Source of the DNA: CAZOZZ01 sp965262425
Lineage (GTDB): Bacteria; Acidobacteriota; Terriglobia; 20CM-2-55-15
DNA: 64,000 nt
Direction: 5' to 3'
Assembly: GCA_965262425.1 (NCBI GenBank)
Contig: OZ253536.1
Location: 1,364,001 to 1,428,000 of the forward strand
Under the pieces are notes generated by a model. It saw nothing but the letters and a program-made list of their open reading frames with translations, was not told where the DNA came from and did not search any database. Below are positions 52,347 through 61,026 of the stretch, one piece after another (positions within the stretch are counted from its first letter, which is position 1; every line of letters starts with the position of its first letter). The position numbers and the translations under genes are program-made.

Positions 52347-54401
52347 CTATTCCGCCGGATACGGCGTTCTGTTCCTGTACACAATCCACAGCAAAACCGC
52401 CATCGTGACGGCTGCACCCACGTAGATCGGGGTTCCGAGATCGTCGAGTGGAAATCCTGCATCGCCGGACCAGATGGCGAAGGCGTTGTTGCCCATATGC
52501 AGCACGATCCCTGGAAAGATGGACCCTGTCAACAAGGCCACTCCGGTGATGACGATTCCCAGGACAGCGGTCGGCGCGATTCGAAACAGGCTGAAATGGA
52601 AGAGGCCGAAGATGAGCCCGACCACCAGAGCGAGGGGGAGCGGGCGGAGTTTTCGACGTAGACCATACAAGAGCGTTCCACGAAAGCCGATCTCTTCGCA
52701 AATTCCGGGAAGGACCGCGATCAGTACGAAGACTTGCCATGTCGGCAACGCATCCATTGAGAGCGACTCGCTGAATTGTTCCAGGTAGGATCTTGGGACC
52801 GGAAAGATCGTGTTCGCAAACTTGAACATCGAGATCGCGTTGAGCGACAGCGTGGGGATCATCAGGATAATGACGGGCCAGAGCTTGAGCTGGATGGGTC
52901 GCAGTGCCAGCGCCTTTCGGATGTCCAGGCCGTAGATGCGTATCATCAACAGCGAGCCACCCAGGAAGATGACCAGCTCGTTGAACAGGAGCTGGGATCG
53001 GACGGTGGATAGTTGAGGCACGCCGATTGCGATGGCGAACAGCAGCGCCCACATCACCAGGTACCATCGCCCCACCTGGGAGCGGAAAGCGGCGGGTCCG
53101 GTGAGCTGTTCGGGGTGCTGGTCCTGAGACGCGGTGATCAAACGTTCGTCCCCGAGCATACTGGTGGAAAAGCGCACGAGGGCCAGAGCGATCAGAGAAT
53201 TGATGACAAACGTCACCACGATCATGAGCCAGTCCGCGCTTCCGGAAAGAACCTCCCGGGCCCCGACGCTGACGTTCGCGACGGGCACGACCGATATGGC
53301 CGAGCGCAGTTGGATGCCTGGGACCGCGCCCGCGAATGCGGGGATCAGTCCCACCAGGTAGACCGGAAAAAAGTAGAGTTGTGCCTCTTTGTACGATTTC
53401 GCGTAGGCCGAAAGCGCCAGCAGCAGGCCCGCGATCAGGACGGCCAGGGGCACATACAGCAATACCATGGCGAGTGCGGCCGCCGGCGACAACTGGAATA
53501 CGAAATCGTCCGGCAGCGGAATGATTTCAAAACGGGTGTAGACGAGCAGGTTGGCGACCTGTATCAAAGTGATCACCAGGGCGACCGCCATGATGACCAA
53601 TTGCTTGGCCGCGATGATTTCGGTCCGGCCAGCGGCTGTCGTCAACAGGGTTTCGAGCGTCCCCCTTTCTTTCTCTCCGGCAATGATGTCCATTGCGACC
53701 ACAGATCCGCCCGTCAGGGTGAGCATGAACAGGAAAACCGTCAGAAACCGTCCCAGCAGGAGTCCCGATGTGTTGGCCGCACTCGCAAGACTGACATCCT
53801 CGATCCCCATCACGTTCTCGAAATTGACGGGGAACCCTCTGCCGGCGAAGATCTGTTCCGCGCCCAACCGCCGGCCGTACCGGAGCAGTTCGCGCATTCT
53901 GCCAGCGCCGGTTGAAGCGGTGGCCCGGTTGCCGGCGACATACACCTGGACCAGGGGCACGCCGTCCAGGCGCCGGGCGAGTCGGTACGGACCCTCGTCC
54001 TCGTCTTCGTCCCGTCCTGCCCACTCCTGGTCCGCCGCGGCACTGCCCATTGCGTTTAGATAGAAATGGATTTCCCGCGACCTGAGGCTCTCGATGGCGT
54101 TCTCGACCCGGATTTCCTCGTGCATGAATTCCGTGAAGTCAGACTCGGGTTCGTTCAGAAGGCCTTCCTCGGCCCGAGCCAGCAAGGCTCGTGCTTCGGC
54201 GCTCCAGTCCCCGGTAAGAGCGTACCTGTAGAGAGTTTCTTCTACCTGGCGGTCCCGCCTGTCGGCAGCGAAGCGGGAGGCAAAGAGCATGAGCGGCATG
54301 ACCAGCATGGGCAGGACGATCGACAGGACAACCGTCCTGCGAGACCTCAGCAGCAGCCGGACCTCCTGCCGCCAGATCAAACGCACCGTTTCCCAGTTCA
54401 T
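52347..54401 (-). CDS. ABC-2 type permease fused to a CPBP-family intramembrane protease
   Basis: 684 aa from the ATG at 54401, which overlaps the ATPase stop. The N-terminal part is a NatB-like ABC-2 permease: a first helix (TVVLSIVLPMLVMPLMLFA), a large external loop, then helices around VAMDIIAGEKERGTLETLLT, the typical cytoplasmic coupling motif. The C-terminal third (from about residue 450) is a CPBP/CAAX-type protease: CEEIGFRGTLLYGL supplies the E-E-x-x-x-R motif, and FGLFHFSLFR and VLHMGNN the histidine and H/N motifs. The fused form exists in NatB-like exporters; the substrate is unknown. Confidence 0.87.
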   Translation of the reverse strand: MNWETVRLIWRQEVRLLLRSRRTVVLSIVLPMLVMPLMLFASRFAADRRDRQVEETLYRYALTGDWSAEARALLARAEEGLLNEPESDFTEFMHEEIRVENAIESLRSREIHFYLNAMGSAAADQEWAGRDEDEDEGPYRLARRLDGVPLVQVYVAGNRATASTGAGRMRELLRYGRRLGAEQIFAGRGFPVNFENVMGIEDVSLASAANTSGLLLGRFLTVFLFMLTLTGGSVVAMDIIAGEKERGTLETLLTTAAGRTEIIAAKQLVIMAVALVITLIQVANLLVYTRFEIIPLPDDFVFQLSPAAALAMVLLYVPLAVLIAGLLLALSAYAKSYKEAQLYFFPVYLVGLIPAFAGAVPGIQLRSAISVVPVANVSVGAREVLSGSADWLMIVVTFVINSLIALALVRFSTSMLGDERLITASQDQHPEQLTGPAAFRSQVGRWYLVMWALLFAIAIGVPQLSTVRSQLLFNELVIFLGGSLLMIRIYGLDIRKALALRPIQLKLWPVIILMIPTLSLNAISMFKFANTIFPVPRSYLEQFSESLSMDALPTWQVFVLIAVLPGICEEIGFRGTLLYGLRRKLRPLPLALVVGLIFGLFHFSLFRIAPTAVLGIVITGVALLTGSIFPGIVLHMGNNAFAIWSGDAGFPLDDLGTPIYVGAAVTMAVLLWIVYRNRTPYPAE

Positions 54402-55144
54402 GCCTGGCCTTTGACGTACTTCACGAATATGTCTTCCAGGTAATGTTCGCCCGTTGCTTCCCTCAAGTGTTCGAACGTGTCGCAGGCCAGAATCCGACCA
54501 CTGTGGATGATCGCGATCCGATCGCACAGCCTCTCGGCCTCGCTCATGATGTGTGTCGAGAACAGAATCGTTTTGCCTTCGCTCTTGAGTTCGGTGATCG
54601 CCTCCTGCACCTCCAGCGCGTTGAGAACATCCAAACCGACCGTGGGCTCATCAAATATCAGGACGGGCGGATCATGGGCGAGGGTGCGCGCGATGGAAAC
54701 TTTTTGCTTCATACCGGACGAGAGCTTTTCGATCCGGGCGTTGGCGTATTCGGTCAGCCCGAATTTTTCGACGAGGAGGTCGACCCGTTCACGGAGCCTG
54801 CTGGAAGGGTAGTGGTTGACGCTGGCGAAGAACTCGATTGTTTCTCGCGCCGTCAGTCGCGGGTACAGTGCAGTCGTCGCGGAATAGAAGCCGAGATTGC
54901 GGCGTACTTCCGGCGCCTCGGTCACGACGTCGTGCCCCATTATGGATGCCGTGCCCGAGGTTGGAAGGATGATTGTCGACAACATTCGAAGCGTGGTTGT
55001 TTTCCCGGCGCCATTCGCACCGAGTAGGCCGAACACCTCACCTTCTCTGGCTTCAAATCCGATACCGTCGACCGCATGAACTTCTCCCCGGGCCTCATCG
55101 TGAAACGTCTTTCGCAGATCGATGACCTGGACTGGTGTGCTCAT
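54398..55144 (-). CDS. ABC transporter ATPase, NatA-like
   Basis: 248 aa: Walker A GLLGANGAGKTTTLRML, signature LSSGMKQKVSIA, Walker B VLIFDEPTVGLD, H-loop FSTHIMSEAE. It drives export through the two neighbouring permeases. It overlaps the permease/protease gene by four bases and lies 27 bases after the other permease, so it belongs to one operon with EamA at its head. Confidence 0.93.
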   Translation of the reverse strand: MSTPVQVIDLRKTFHDEARGEVHAVDGIGFEAREGEVFGLLGANGAGKTTTLRMLSTIILPTSGTASIMGHDVVTEAPEVRRNLGFYSATTALYPRLTARETIEFFASVNHYPSSRLRERVDLLVEKFGLTEYANARIEKLSSGMKQKVSIARTLAHDPPVLIFDEPTVGLDVLNALEVQEAITELKSEGKTILFSTHIMSEAERLCDRIAIIHSGRILACDTFEHLREATGEHYLEDIFVKYVKGQA

Positions 55145-55171
55145 AGGATGGGTGTGCGTGGCGAATCCCGA

Positions 55172-56431
55172 CTAGCGGGACCGGGCCATTAAACGTTGTT
55201 TAAAGAATTTTCCAAAGCTGCCCAAGTAGCCGCCGAGAACAAAATCCTCGTATTGAAGCACCTTGGCCGCCGCGGCCAGGGCCAGGGCGATTGTGACGAC
55301 TTCAACGGCGATTGTGATTCCAATCTGCGGCCAATGGTAAATTCCGGCGATCGCCTCCCGGAACATCAGTGTGACGTTGGCGATCGGAATGGCAGCCAGC
55401 CTGGGCGTGAACTCAATGTCCGGAACCTGTAGAAACATCAGTGGCAGAATCATTGCGATGTAGAACGGCCCGACCATCGATTGGCCCTCTTTGAAGGTCC
55501 GCGCGAATGAGGCCAGTATCATCATCCCGGCCGCTATGAAGAGTGCCATCAGGGCAGCGCCGAGAACGATAACCGGAACCGACGCCAGGGGTAGCCGAAT
55601 CGTCAATCCGGACACGTCGTCTCCGACAAGGGCCGTAAGGATGGTTTTCATCGAGAAGGTCATCGCGGCGACGTTCAGCATCCCCGCTGAAAACGACATG
55701 GTTGCCACGTAGAGGTATTTTGAGATCAGGATGCTGCTGCGTTCCGGCGCGACCGTCATCAGGGTTTCCCACGTCGAGTTTTCGCGCTCGCCGGCAGTCG
55801 AATCGATTGCCGGGTACAGGCCGCCTACCGAAAGCATGATGATCAGGAACATGGGGACTATCAGGCCGAGTATGAATTGACCCATCTCCCTTCCGGTGGC
55901 GATGTTCCTGTCTTCGACCCACATTTGTTGAAGCTCGCCCGGGGCCACGCCCGCCCGCTCCGCGGTTTCGAGCAGGTATGTCTGCCTGTAGTCGTTGAGA
56001 TGTCGCCGTAATCGGGTCTGGGCGGTACGGCTTCGATCCTTCGAGGCGTCATAGACAAGCTCGACACGGAAGTTGTCGGCGAACATCGGGATGTCTTCCC
56101 GGGCTTGGAGAAATCGAACGAGCAGGTCCAGGGAGCCTTCCCTGATCGCGGCTTCCGGGTCGGACGTGGTCGCTGGTTCCAGAGTTTCTTCGGACTCGAT
56201 GAGCTCGCTGAAATTCGTATGGGCCCGGGGGAGATTCTCGAACATCACCCTGGAGGGCACCAGTTCCGATTGCCCGGCCACAAACGTGATGCCGGAATAT
56301 CCAATCCAGAGCATGGCGGGATAGAGAAAGATCGGGAGCAGTATGCTGTTGATGATGATGTTGCGTTCCCGGAGGGCCGACCTCAACTCCCGCACGTAGA
56401 GTATTCGGATGTCCGACAGCCGCTCCTTCAT
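55172..56431 (-). CDS. ABC-2 type permease, NatB-like
   Basis: 419 aa from the ATG at 56431. First helix IINSILLPIFLYPAMLWIGY, an external domain of about 170 residues, then five or more helices. The coupling motif DSTAGERENSTWETLMTVAP is like that of the partner permease. With the fused permease at 52347 it would form the membrane half of the transporter. The start overlaps the EamA stop by ATGA (56428-56431). Confidence 0.85.
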   Translation of the reverse strand: MKERLSDIRILYVRELRSALRERNIIINSILLPIFLYPAMLWIGYSGITFVAGQSELVPSRVMFENLPRAHTNFSELIESEETLEPATTSDPEAAIREGSLDLLVRFLQAREDIPMFADNFRVELVYDASKDRSRTAQTRLRRHLNDYRQTYLLETAERAGVAPGELQQMWVEDRNIATGREMGQFILGLIVPMFLIIMLSVGGLYPAIDSTAGERENSTWETLMTVAPERSSILISKYLYVATMSFSAGMLNVAAMTFSMKTILTALVGDDVSGLTIRLPLASVPVIVLGAALMALFIAAGMMILASFARTFKEGQSMVGPFYIAMILPLMFLQVPDIEFTPRLAAIPIANVTLMFREAIAGIYHWPQIGITIAVEVVTIALALAAAAKVLQYEDFVLGGYLGSFGKFFKQRLMARSR

Positions 56432-57348
56432 CCTGATTCCTCGGTGACCATTATCGGCACCGACTTCTCCGAACGCACCAAAAATATTCCGGCGAATATC
56501 AGGACGATGCTGAGACCCTGTCCGATGACCGGGCGCTCCCCAAGGAACAGCCATGCCGCGCCCAGGGCCACGATGGGAGTCAGGTTCCCAACGATCGCTG
56601 TCCGGGCGACGCCGAGGGTCTTGAGTGCGTACGACCAGACGAAGTAACTGTAGACGATCGCGAACCAGGCCGAGGCTGCGACGCCCGCCCACGCCCACAG
56701 CGGAATCCCGGTCCATTGCTGTTCGAGAAGCCATGGGCCGGTTAACGGCACCATGACGATCACGCCGAAGATCATTGCCAGAACCGTGACTTCGAGAGTC
56801 CCGTAGCGGGCCAGCAGGGAAGTCGATCCGCCCGTGTACCAACCCCAGCAGAACGCCGCTCCAATGATCATGAGGTCGCCTCTCCAGGTTCCGGCGAACG
56901 AGACCTCTTCGGCTCCGAACAGGACGACGGTCGCAACACCCAGGGTGGACAGTGCGATTCCAGCCAGTACCTTTCGGTTGAACCGTTCCTGCTTGAGGGC
57001 CAGGCCGATCAGGTACGCGAAGACCGGTGTCAGTGACAGCAGGAGGCCGACGTTGCCTGCCCGGGTTCGAGCCAGGCCCAGGACGAAGAACATCTGATAT
57101 CCGGCATTAGACAGGATTCCAAGTCCGATCAGGGAGGGAAGGTCCCGTCGTTCGACTCTTAGCTGTACCCCGCGCATCTTGATGATCGATACCATCGTCA
57201 GTGTCGCGATCGTCATCCGGACGGCATTGAAAGCGAGCGGATGAAAATAGTTGTAGAGGGTTTTGATCAGGGAGAAGTTGATCCCCCAGATCACGGCGAC
57301 GCTGATCAGCAGGAATTCCACCAGATAGATTCGAGACTCGTCTTTCAA
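56428..57348 (-). CDS. EamA/DMT-family transporter
   Basis: 306 aa with ten predicted helices in two EamA repeats: LLISVAVIWGINFSLIKTLY at the first, and LMIIGAAFCWGWYTGGSTSL opening the second. Other landmarks are FNAVRMTIATLTMVSI and IVALGAAWLFLGERPVIGQG, the typical E-R-x-x-x-x-G near the end of the second repeat. Members export amino acids or metabolites. It is first in a four-gene operon with the ABC exporter. Confidence 0.9.
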   Translation of the reverse strand: MKDESRIYLVEFLLISVAVIWGINFSLIKTLYNYFHPLAFNAVRMTIATLTMVSIIKMRGVQLRVERRDLPSLIGLGILSNAGYQMFFVLGLARTRAGNVGLLLSLTPVFAYLIGLALKQERFNRKVLAGIALSTLGVATVVLFGAEEVSFAGTWRGDLMIIGAAFCWGWYTGGSTSLLARYGTLEVTVLAMIFGVIVMVPLTGPWLLEQQWTGIPLWAWAGVAASAWFAIVYSYFVWSYALKTLGVARTAIVGNLTPIVALGAAWLFLGERPVIGQGLSIVLIFAGIFLVRSEKSVPIMVTEESG

Positions 57349-57426
57349 TGAGGGTGTCCGTCTTCTGATCCGCGCCCGTCATGGAGGAAGTCGTCGGAGC
57401 CGCAGATTCTAGTAGTATAGGTGCAT

Positions 57427-57555
57427 GATCATGAAAGACTTCGGTAATTCTGAAGTCCAGGTGCCGGCGCATGGCGCATACGAAGATATGATCTGATCAA
57501 TCAATTGATCCAATGTTGACCGGATGTTAGGTTTTGATCATTGATCGTGATGATC
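57427..57555. promoter_or_regulatory. Cluster of seven GATC sites in a divergent intergenic region
   Basis: GATC occurs at 57427, 57490, 57495, 57507, 57536, 57543 and 57552, several within TGATCA palindromes and ATTGATC direct repeats. The gap (57349-57598) lies between the EamA operon and a rightward membrane-protein gene, so it probably carries both promoters and may be an operator or methylation-sensitive region. Confidence 0.5.
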
Positions 57556-57598
57556 AGTACGAATTCATGTCCGACGTTTGCATGAGGACGGCAGTCGT

Positions 57599-58630
57599 AT
57601 GCATTTGGCAGAAAGAATCCTAGTCTGGAACACCTTCCTTCATCTCAGCCAGGCGTTGCTGAGCATTGCGTATGGCTATTACGGTCACCTCTTCGGAATC
57701 ACGGCGGGCTGGTTTTTTCGACTGTCATCTTGGCCGCTTTCTGCTTCCTGCGTGATCTTGTCAAATACCTCCTTTCCCCGGCCGCATTTCTCTTCTATCT
57801 GATAGTTGTCGTTTACAATTTTCTCGGCGACCTCCACTGGCATTTCTTTGGATTCCCCTTTTCATACGCCCGGCTGCTCGAGGGTATTCCGGGGATTTAC
57901 GGGTACCTGACGCCCACATCCATGCTGAACGGCGTGGCGGACGGTTTTTTCTACGTGGTGTTGGCGATCAGTCTGATCTCCCTGCTGGGACCATCTTTCC
58001 GCCTTTCCTGATTTTGTTCTGAAGCGTACATGGCTCGACCCGCGGACCGATCCGGACGAGTGGAACCATCCGGTGGTGATCCACAAGAAAGTACAGGACT
58101 ACATCGAGTACAGGAACGAAAACTGGATTGAACTGGATCGACGGAAGCCGTTTATCCTGCGGTTGGATTTCGTGGTGGCCGACGGGAGGCTCGTTTCGGA
58201 TGAACAACCCACGTGGCTGAATATCAACGTCAACAGCAGCTTCGAACTCTACGTGAACGGCACGCACTCGGGGACCGGTCATGACGATACATACAAGTTC
58301 TCCCTCAAACGTCCGAGCGGCGGGCGGCCCGAAATTGTGATAGCCGCTCATGATGATGGAGGAAGGTTTGGCCTCTTGACGGCCGGCCGCTTCGCCGGAT
58401 TCGACCTGGAGAGCAGTCCGGAGAATTGGGAATCTCTGGGAAACATGACATACGAGGACTGGATGAATATGTCCGGATCCCAGAAGCGTTCCATTGCGTG
58501 GGAGCGGGCCGAGGTCAACGATAGCTATTCGGTCGAAGAGGACTGGCCGAAGGGTTCGAAAAGACTGTGGGCACCGAATCAGGAAAGCGGAGACGTTCTG
58601 TTCCGCTATGCCTACCCCCCCGGGGGTTGA
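57599..58630 (+). pseudogene. Multi-pass membrane protein of unknown function, two frameshifts
   Basis: From the ATG at 57599: helices VWNTFLHLSQALLSIAYGYY, STVILAAFCFLRDLVKYL, PAAFLFYLIVVVYNFLGDL and FFYVVLAISLISLLG. A soluble C-terminal half follows (RTWLDPRTDPDEWNHPVVIH; YVNGTHSGTGHDDTYKFSL; RSIAWERAEVNDSYSVEED). The frame changes at the T6 run 57713-57718 and again near 58003-58010, each by one base. The three pieces fit end to end as one protein of about 340 aa, so this is either a decayed gene or sequence with two indels. No family recognised. Confidence 0.6.
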
Positions 58631-59289
58631 GAACTATCGAGTTCAAAGAGCACGTCCATCTGGTTCAGGTTGCCGCCGCCCTCGTACTGCAGATCGAACA
58701 CGTCGATCGGCCGATAACCGATGGATGTCATGAACGCGAACACACCGGCGATGAGCGGCGCTCCAAGGTTGTAGCGGAAGACGGACGTCTCCAGCAGGAT
58801 GAGCCGCGGCGTGAATGTCTCTAGAAAGTTTCGAGCGCCCTTGAGAATGTCCACTTCCGATCCTTGGGTATCCAACTTCACCAGGCCGTGTTCTTTCCAG
58901 TTTCCGGAGAAATCGACCCTCCTCATGATCCGGTCGAGCGTTGTCATCTTTTTCTTCAGGATGATGGGATCACGGTAGAACTCGGTGGTCTCCCGATAGA
59001 TGGAGGATCCCGTCGTGTACGCGTCCTTTTCATCGACCGTGTAGAAGTCGCGTTCTCCTGGCTGGTCGCCCAGGAGGATATAGTAGGCGTCCGGGTTCCG
59101 TGGCTTCTGGCGCTCATCGGCTTCGAACTGCCAAACCTTGATTCCGGGCCAGAGGCGGTTGATGAGCTTGGAGAAGTCGCCGCGATATGCCCCAATGTCC
59201 AGCGCCCTCTCGAGCTGGAGCCCTGAGAGATGTGAAAGCGAAATCGGTTTTCGAAGGCCTGCATGGGTCCCCAGGATGTAGGACGACAC
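58612..59289 (-). CDS. FkbM-family methyltransferase
   Basis: 225 aa from a GTG at 59289. SAM-binding start RALDIGAYRGDFSKLINRLW, then VWQFEADERQKPR, the FkbM-typical TLDRIMRR with LVKLDTQGSEVDILKGARNF, and LILLETSVFRYNLGAPL. FkbM enzymes O-methylate sugars or polyketides, often in surface-polysaccharide clusters; the DegT fragment and glycosyltransferase nearby agree with that. The 3' end overlaps the convergent membrane-protein gene by about 19 bases at a C6G5 palindrome. Confidence 0.85.
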   Translation of the reverse strand: MSSYILGTHAGLRKPISLSHLSGLQLERALDIGAYRGDFSKLINRLWPGIKVWQFEADERQKPRNPDAYYILLGDQPGERDFYTVDEKDAYTTGSSIYRETTEFYRDPIILKKKMTTLDRIMRRVDFSGNWKEHGLVKLDTQGSEVDILKGARNFLETFTPRLILLETSVFRYNLGAPLIAGVFAFMTSIGYRPIDVFDLQYEGGGNLNQMDVLFELDSSQPPGG

Positions 59290-59487
59290 TTGACGGTCTA
59301 CGGGTACACAGCGCCGGCGACTCCATCCACATCGTCCCTGATCATCAACGCGTGATCGTAGCCGATCACGGCATCTACCGAAGGTTCCCGGTAGTCGTCA
59401 TTCAAGCGCGAATGCCGGAACGGCAATGTTCCCACAGCGGCAACCCAACGTCAAACGAACGGGCTCACGGAGGGACGCCCGCACACG
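59290..59487 (-). other. Gap with a coding-like remnant
   Basis: The minus strand shows a short frame RLNDDYREPSVDAVIGYDHA, then LMIRDDVDGVAGAVYP, to a stop near 59301. It looks like the C-terminus of a lost gene, perhaps of the same polysaccharide cluster. No start or family can be given. Confidence 0.3.
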
Positions 59488-60132
59488 CTATTTGAAAGGA
59501 CCTTCGGTCTGATGCGCTTCGATGATACCCGCCATGCGTTCCAGCCCGCTCTTGTTCACGAATCGATGGATCGGAATGTTCAGATTGTTCTTTACGGCTC
59601 TTCCGGCGCGCGGACACGACTGGTTGCCGTAGTTGAAGAACTTTCCGGGTCCGACGTCGTAACCCGCATCGTTGATCTCTTTGAGGGCCTCGCGCCTGTC
59701 TTGGACAATCACGGGATAGTGCAGGTAGCCAGAAGAGGAGGGAGTGGCGGTGGATTCCCCCTCCAGTCGTTCTTGTAGAACGGCTGCGTTTCGGACGAAG
59801 GGTGCATTGTTACTCTCATGAGCCTTGAAGTTACGTATCCCAAGCCAGGACTGGTATCTCTCAAAGAGCGCATAGGGAAGGCGGTCCGGATCGACGACTC
59901 CCCGCTTCTTCCTGTCCCGCATGTTGATATTCCGTATGCGGCCCTTGAAGAGCGAGAAGATCAGCGGGCACAAGAACCTGTTCGAGGCCAGGATGAATCC
60001 CAGACCATCGATCATTTCGGCGAGGATCGGGAGAGCGAACGGGTGTAAATCGGGACGAAGCTTAGGAGAGGAGAGTAAGTGTATGTAATGTCCAAGTCGC
60101 ACAGTGTCCTGATAGTTTGGATGATGTTCCAA
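59488..60132 (-). pseudogene. C-terminal half of a DegT/DnrJ/EryC1-type aminotransferase
   Basis: A frame of 214 residues resembles the C-terminal domain of PLP-dependent sugar aminotransferases: APFVRNAAVLQERLEGES, then LHYPVIVQDRREALKEINDA, GYDVGPGKFFNYGNQSCPRA, and NLNIPIHRFVNKSGLERM. The PLP-binding N-terminal half, with the Schiff-base lysine, is absent; a stop lies just upstream and the sirtuin gene ends at 60188. Family length is about 370-400, so this is a truncated relic. Confidence 0.65.
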
Positions 60133-60187
60133 TACCCCAAAAAGGACTGGCGAGTGGTCGATAGTGCGTCATTCCACGGGCCTGGGT

Positions 60188-60964
60188 TCAACTGCCTTTG
60201 CGGAATGCGTTCGGGTTCGAGAGCCCTTGGTCAATCTGTTCCAGGATTGTTTCGGCGGCGCCTTCGAGAGAAAGATCCAGTTGAGAGGAGACCGGAGTAG
60301 GTTCGAGGTTGATTTCGACCGTAGTCGCGCCGGCTGCTTTCGCGGCGTTGCTCAAAGATGCAGCAGGATGGACCCGGGAAGACGTGCCGATCGCCAGGAA
60401 AACATCGCACGTGACCGCAACGAAGGATCGTTCTAGGATCTCGGGATCGATAGCTTCGCCGAACCACACGACGCCGGGTCTGAGAATGCCACCGCAGTAG
60501 GGGCAGTGGGGCGGCACGTCTTGGAAGGGAACAATTTCGTTGAGCCAGCGATCCGGAGCATCCTGGCATCCGCTCCAGCACTGCACTTCCCAGATGGATC
60601 CATGGAAGCGGATGACGTTACCGGTGCCGGCGCGTTCATGCAGGCCGTCGACATTTTGGGTGATGAGCGTGAAGTCATCGAACCGACGGCTCCAGCGCGC
60701 AAGAATTTCGTGGGCCTGGTTCGGCTCACAACCCGCGATGAGCTGACGCCGCCATTGATACCACTCCCAGACAAGGTGCGGGTTTTCAGCAAAGGCTTCG
60801 GGGGTGGCGAGGCTTTCGGCACGATAGGACTTCCAGTGCCCTTCCTTACCTCGGAACGTCGGCACGCCGCTCGCTGCCGATACGCCCGCACCGGTTAAGA
60901 CGGTCACGCTGCGAGCTCTGCTTAGTTTCTCAACAATCCTATCGATAGCGTTGGCATCCTGCAC
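60188..60964 (-). CDS. Sir2-family NAD-dependent protein deacylase (class III type)
   Basis: About 258 aa. NAD site TVLTGAGVSAASGVPTFRG near the start; the catalytic histidine in VIRFHGSIWEV; TQNVDGLHERAG; zinc cysteines CWSGC and CPYCGG; and FLAIGTSSRVHPA. The motif WEWYQWRRQL carries the Y-x-x-R pair that marks class III enzymes, which remove succinyl/malonyl as well as acetyl groups. I chose the GTG at 60964 because the longer frame (to 61063) lacks family similarity; no strong ribosome site is visible, so the start is uncertain. Confidence 0.88.
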   Translation of the reverse strand: MQDANAIDRIVEKLSRARSVTVLTGAGVSAASGVPTFRGKEGHWKSYRAESLATPEAFAENPHLVWEWYQWRRQLIAGCEPNQAHEILARWSRRFDDFTLITQNVDGLHERAGTGNVIRFHGSIWEVQCWSGCQDAPDRWLNEIVPFQDVPPHCPYCGGILRPGVVWFGEAIDPEILERSFVAVTCDVFLAIGTSSRVHPAASLSNAAKAAGATTVEINLEPTPVSSQLDLSLEGAAETILEQIDQGLSNPNAFRKGS

Positions 60965-61026
60965 GGTGAGGATTGTATGCTGGGGCCATCGGGTGCAAGC
61001 GCTTCTTTCGAACAAATAATCCGCAC

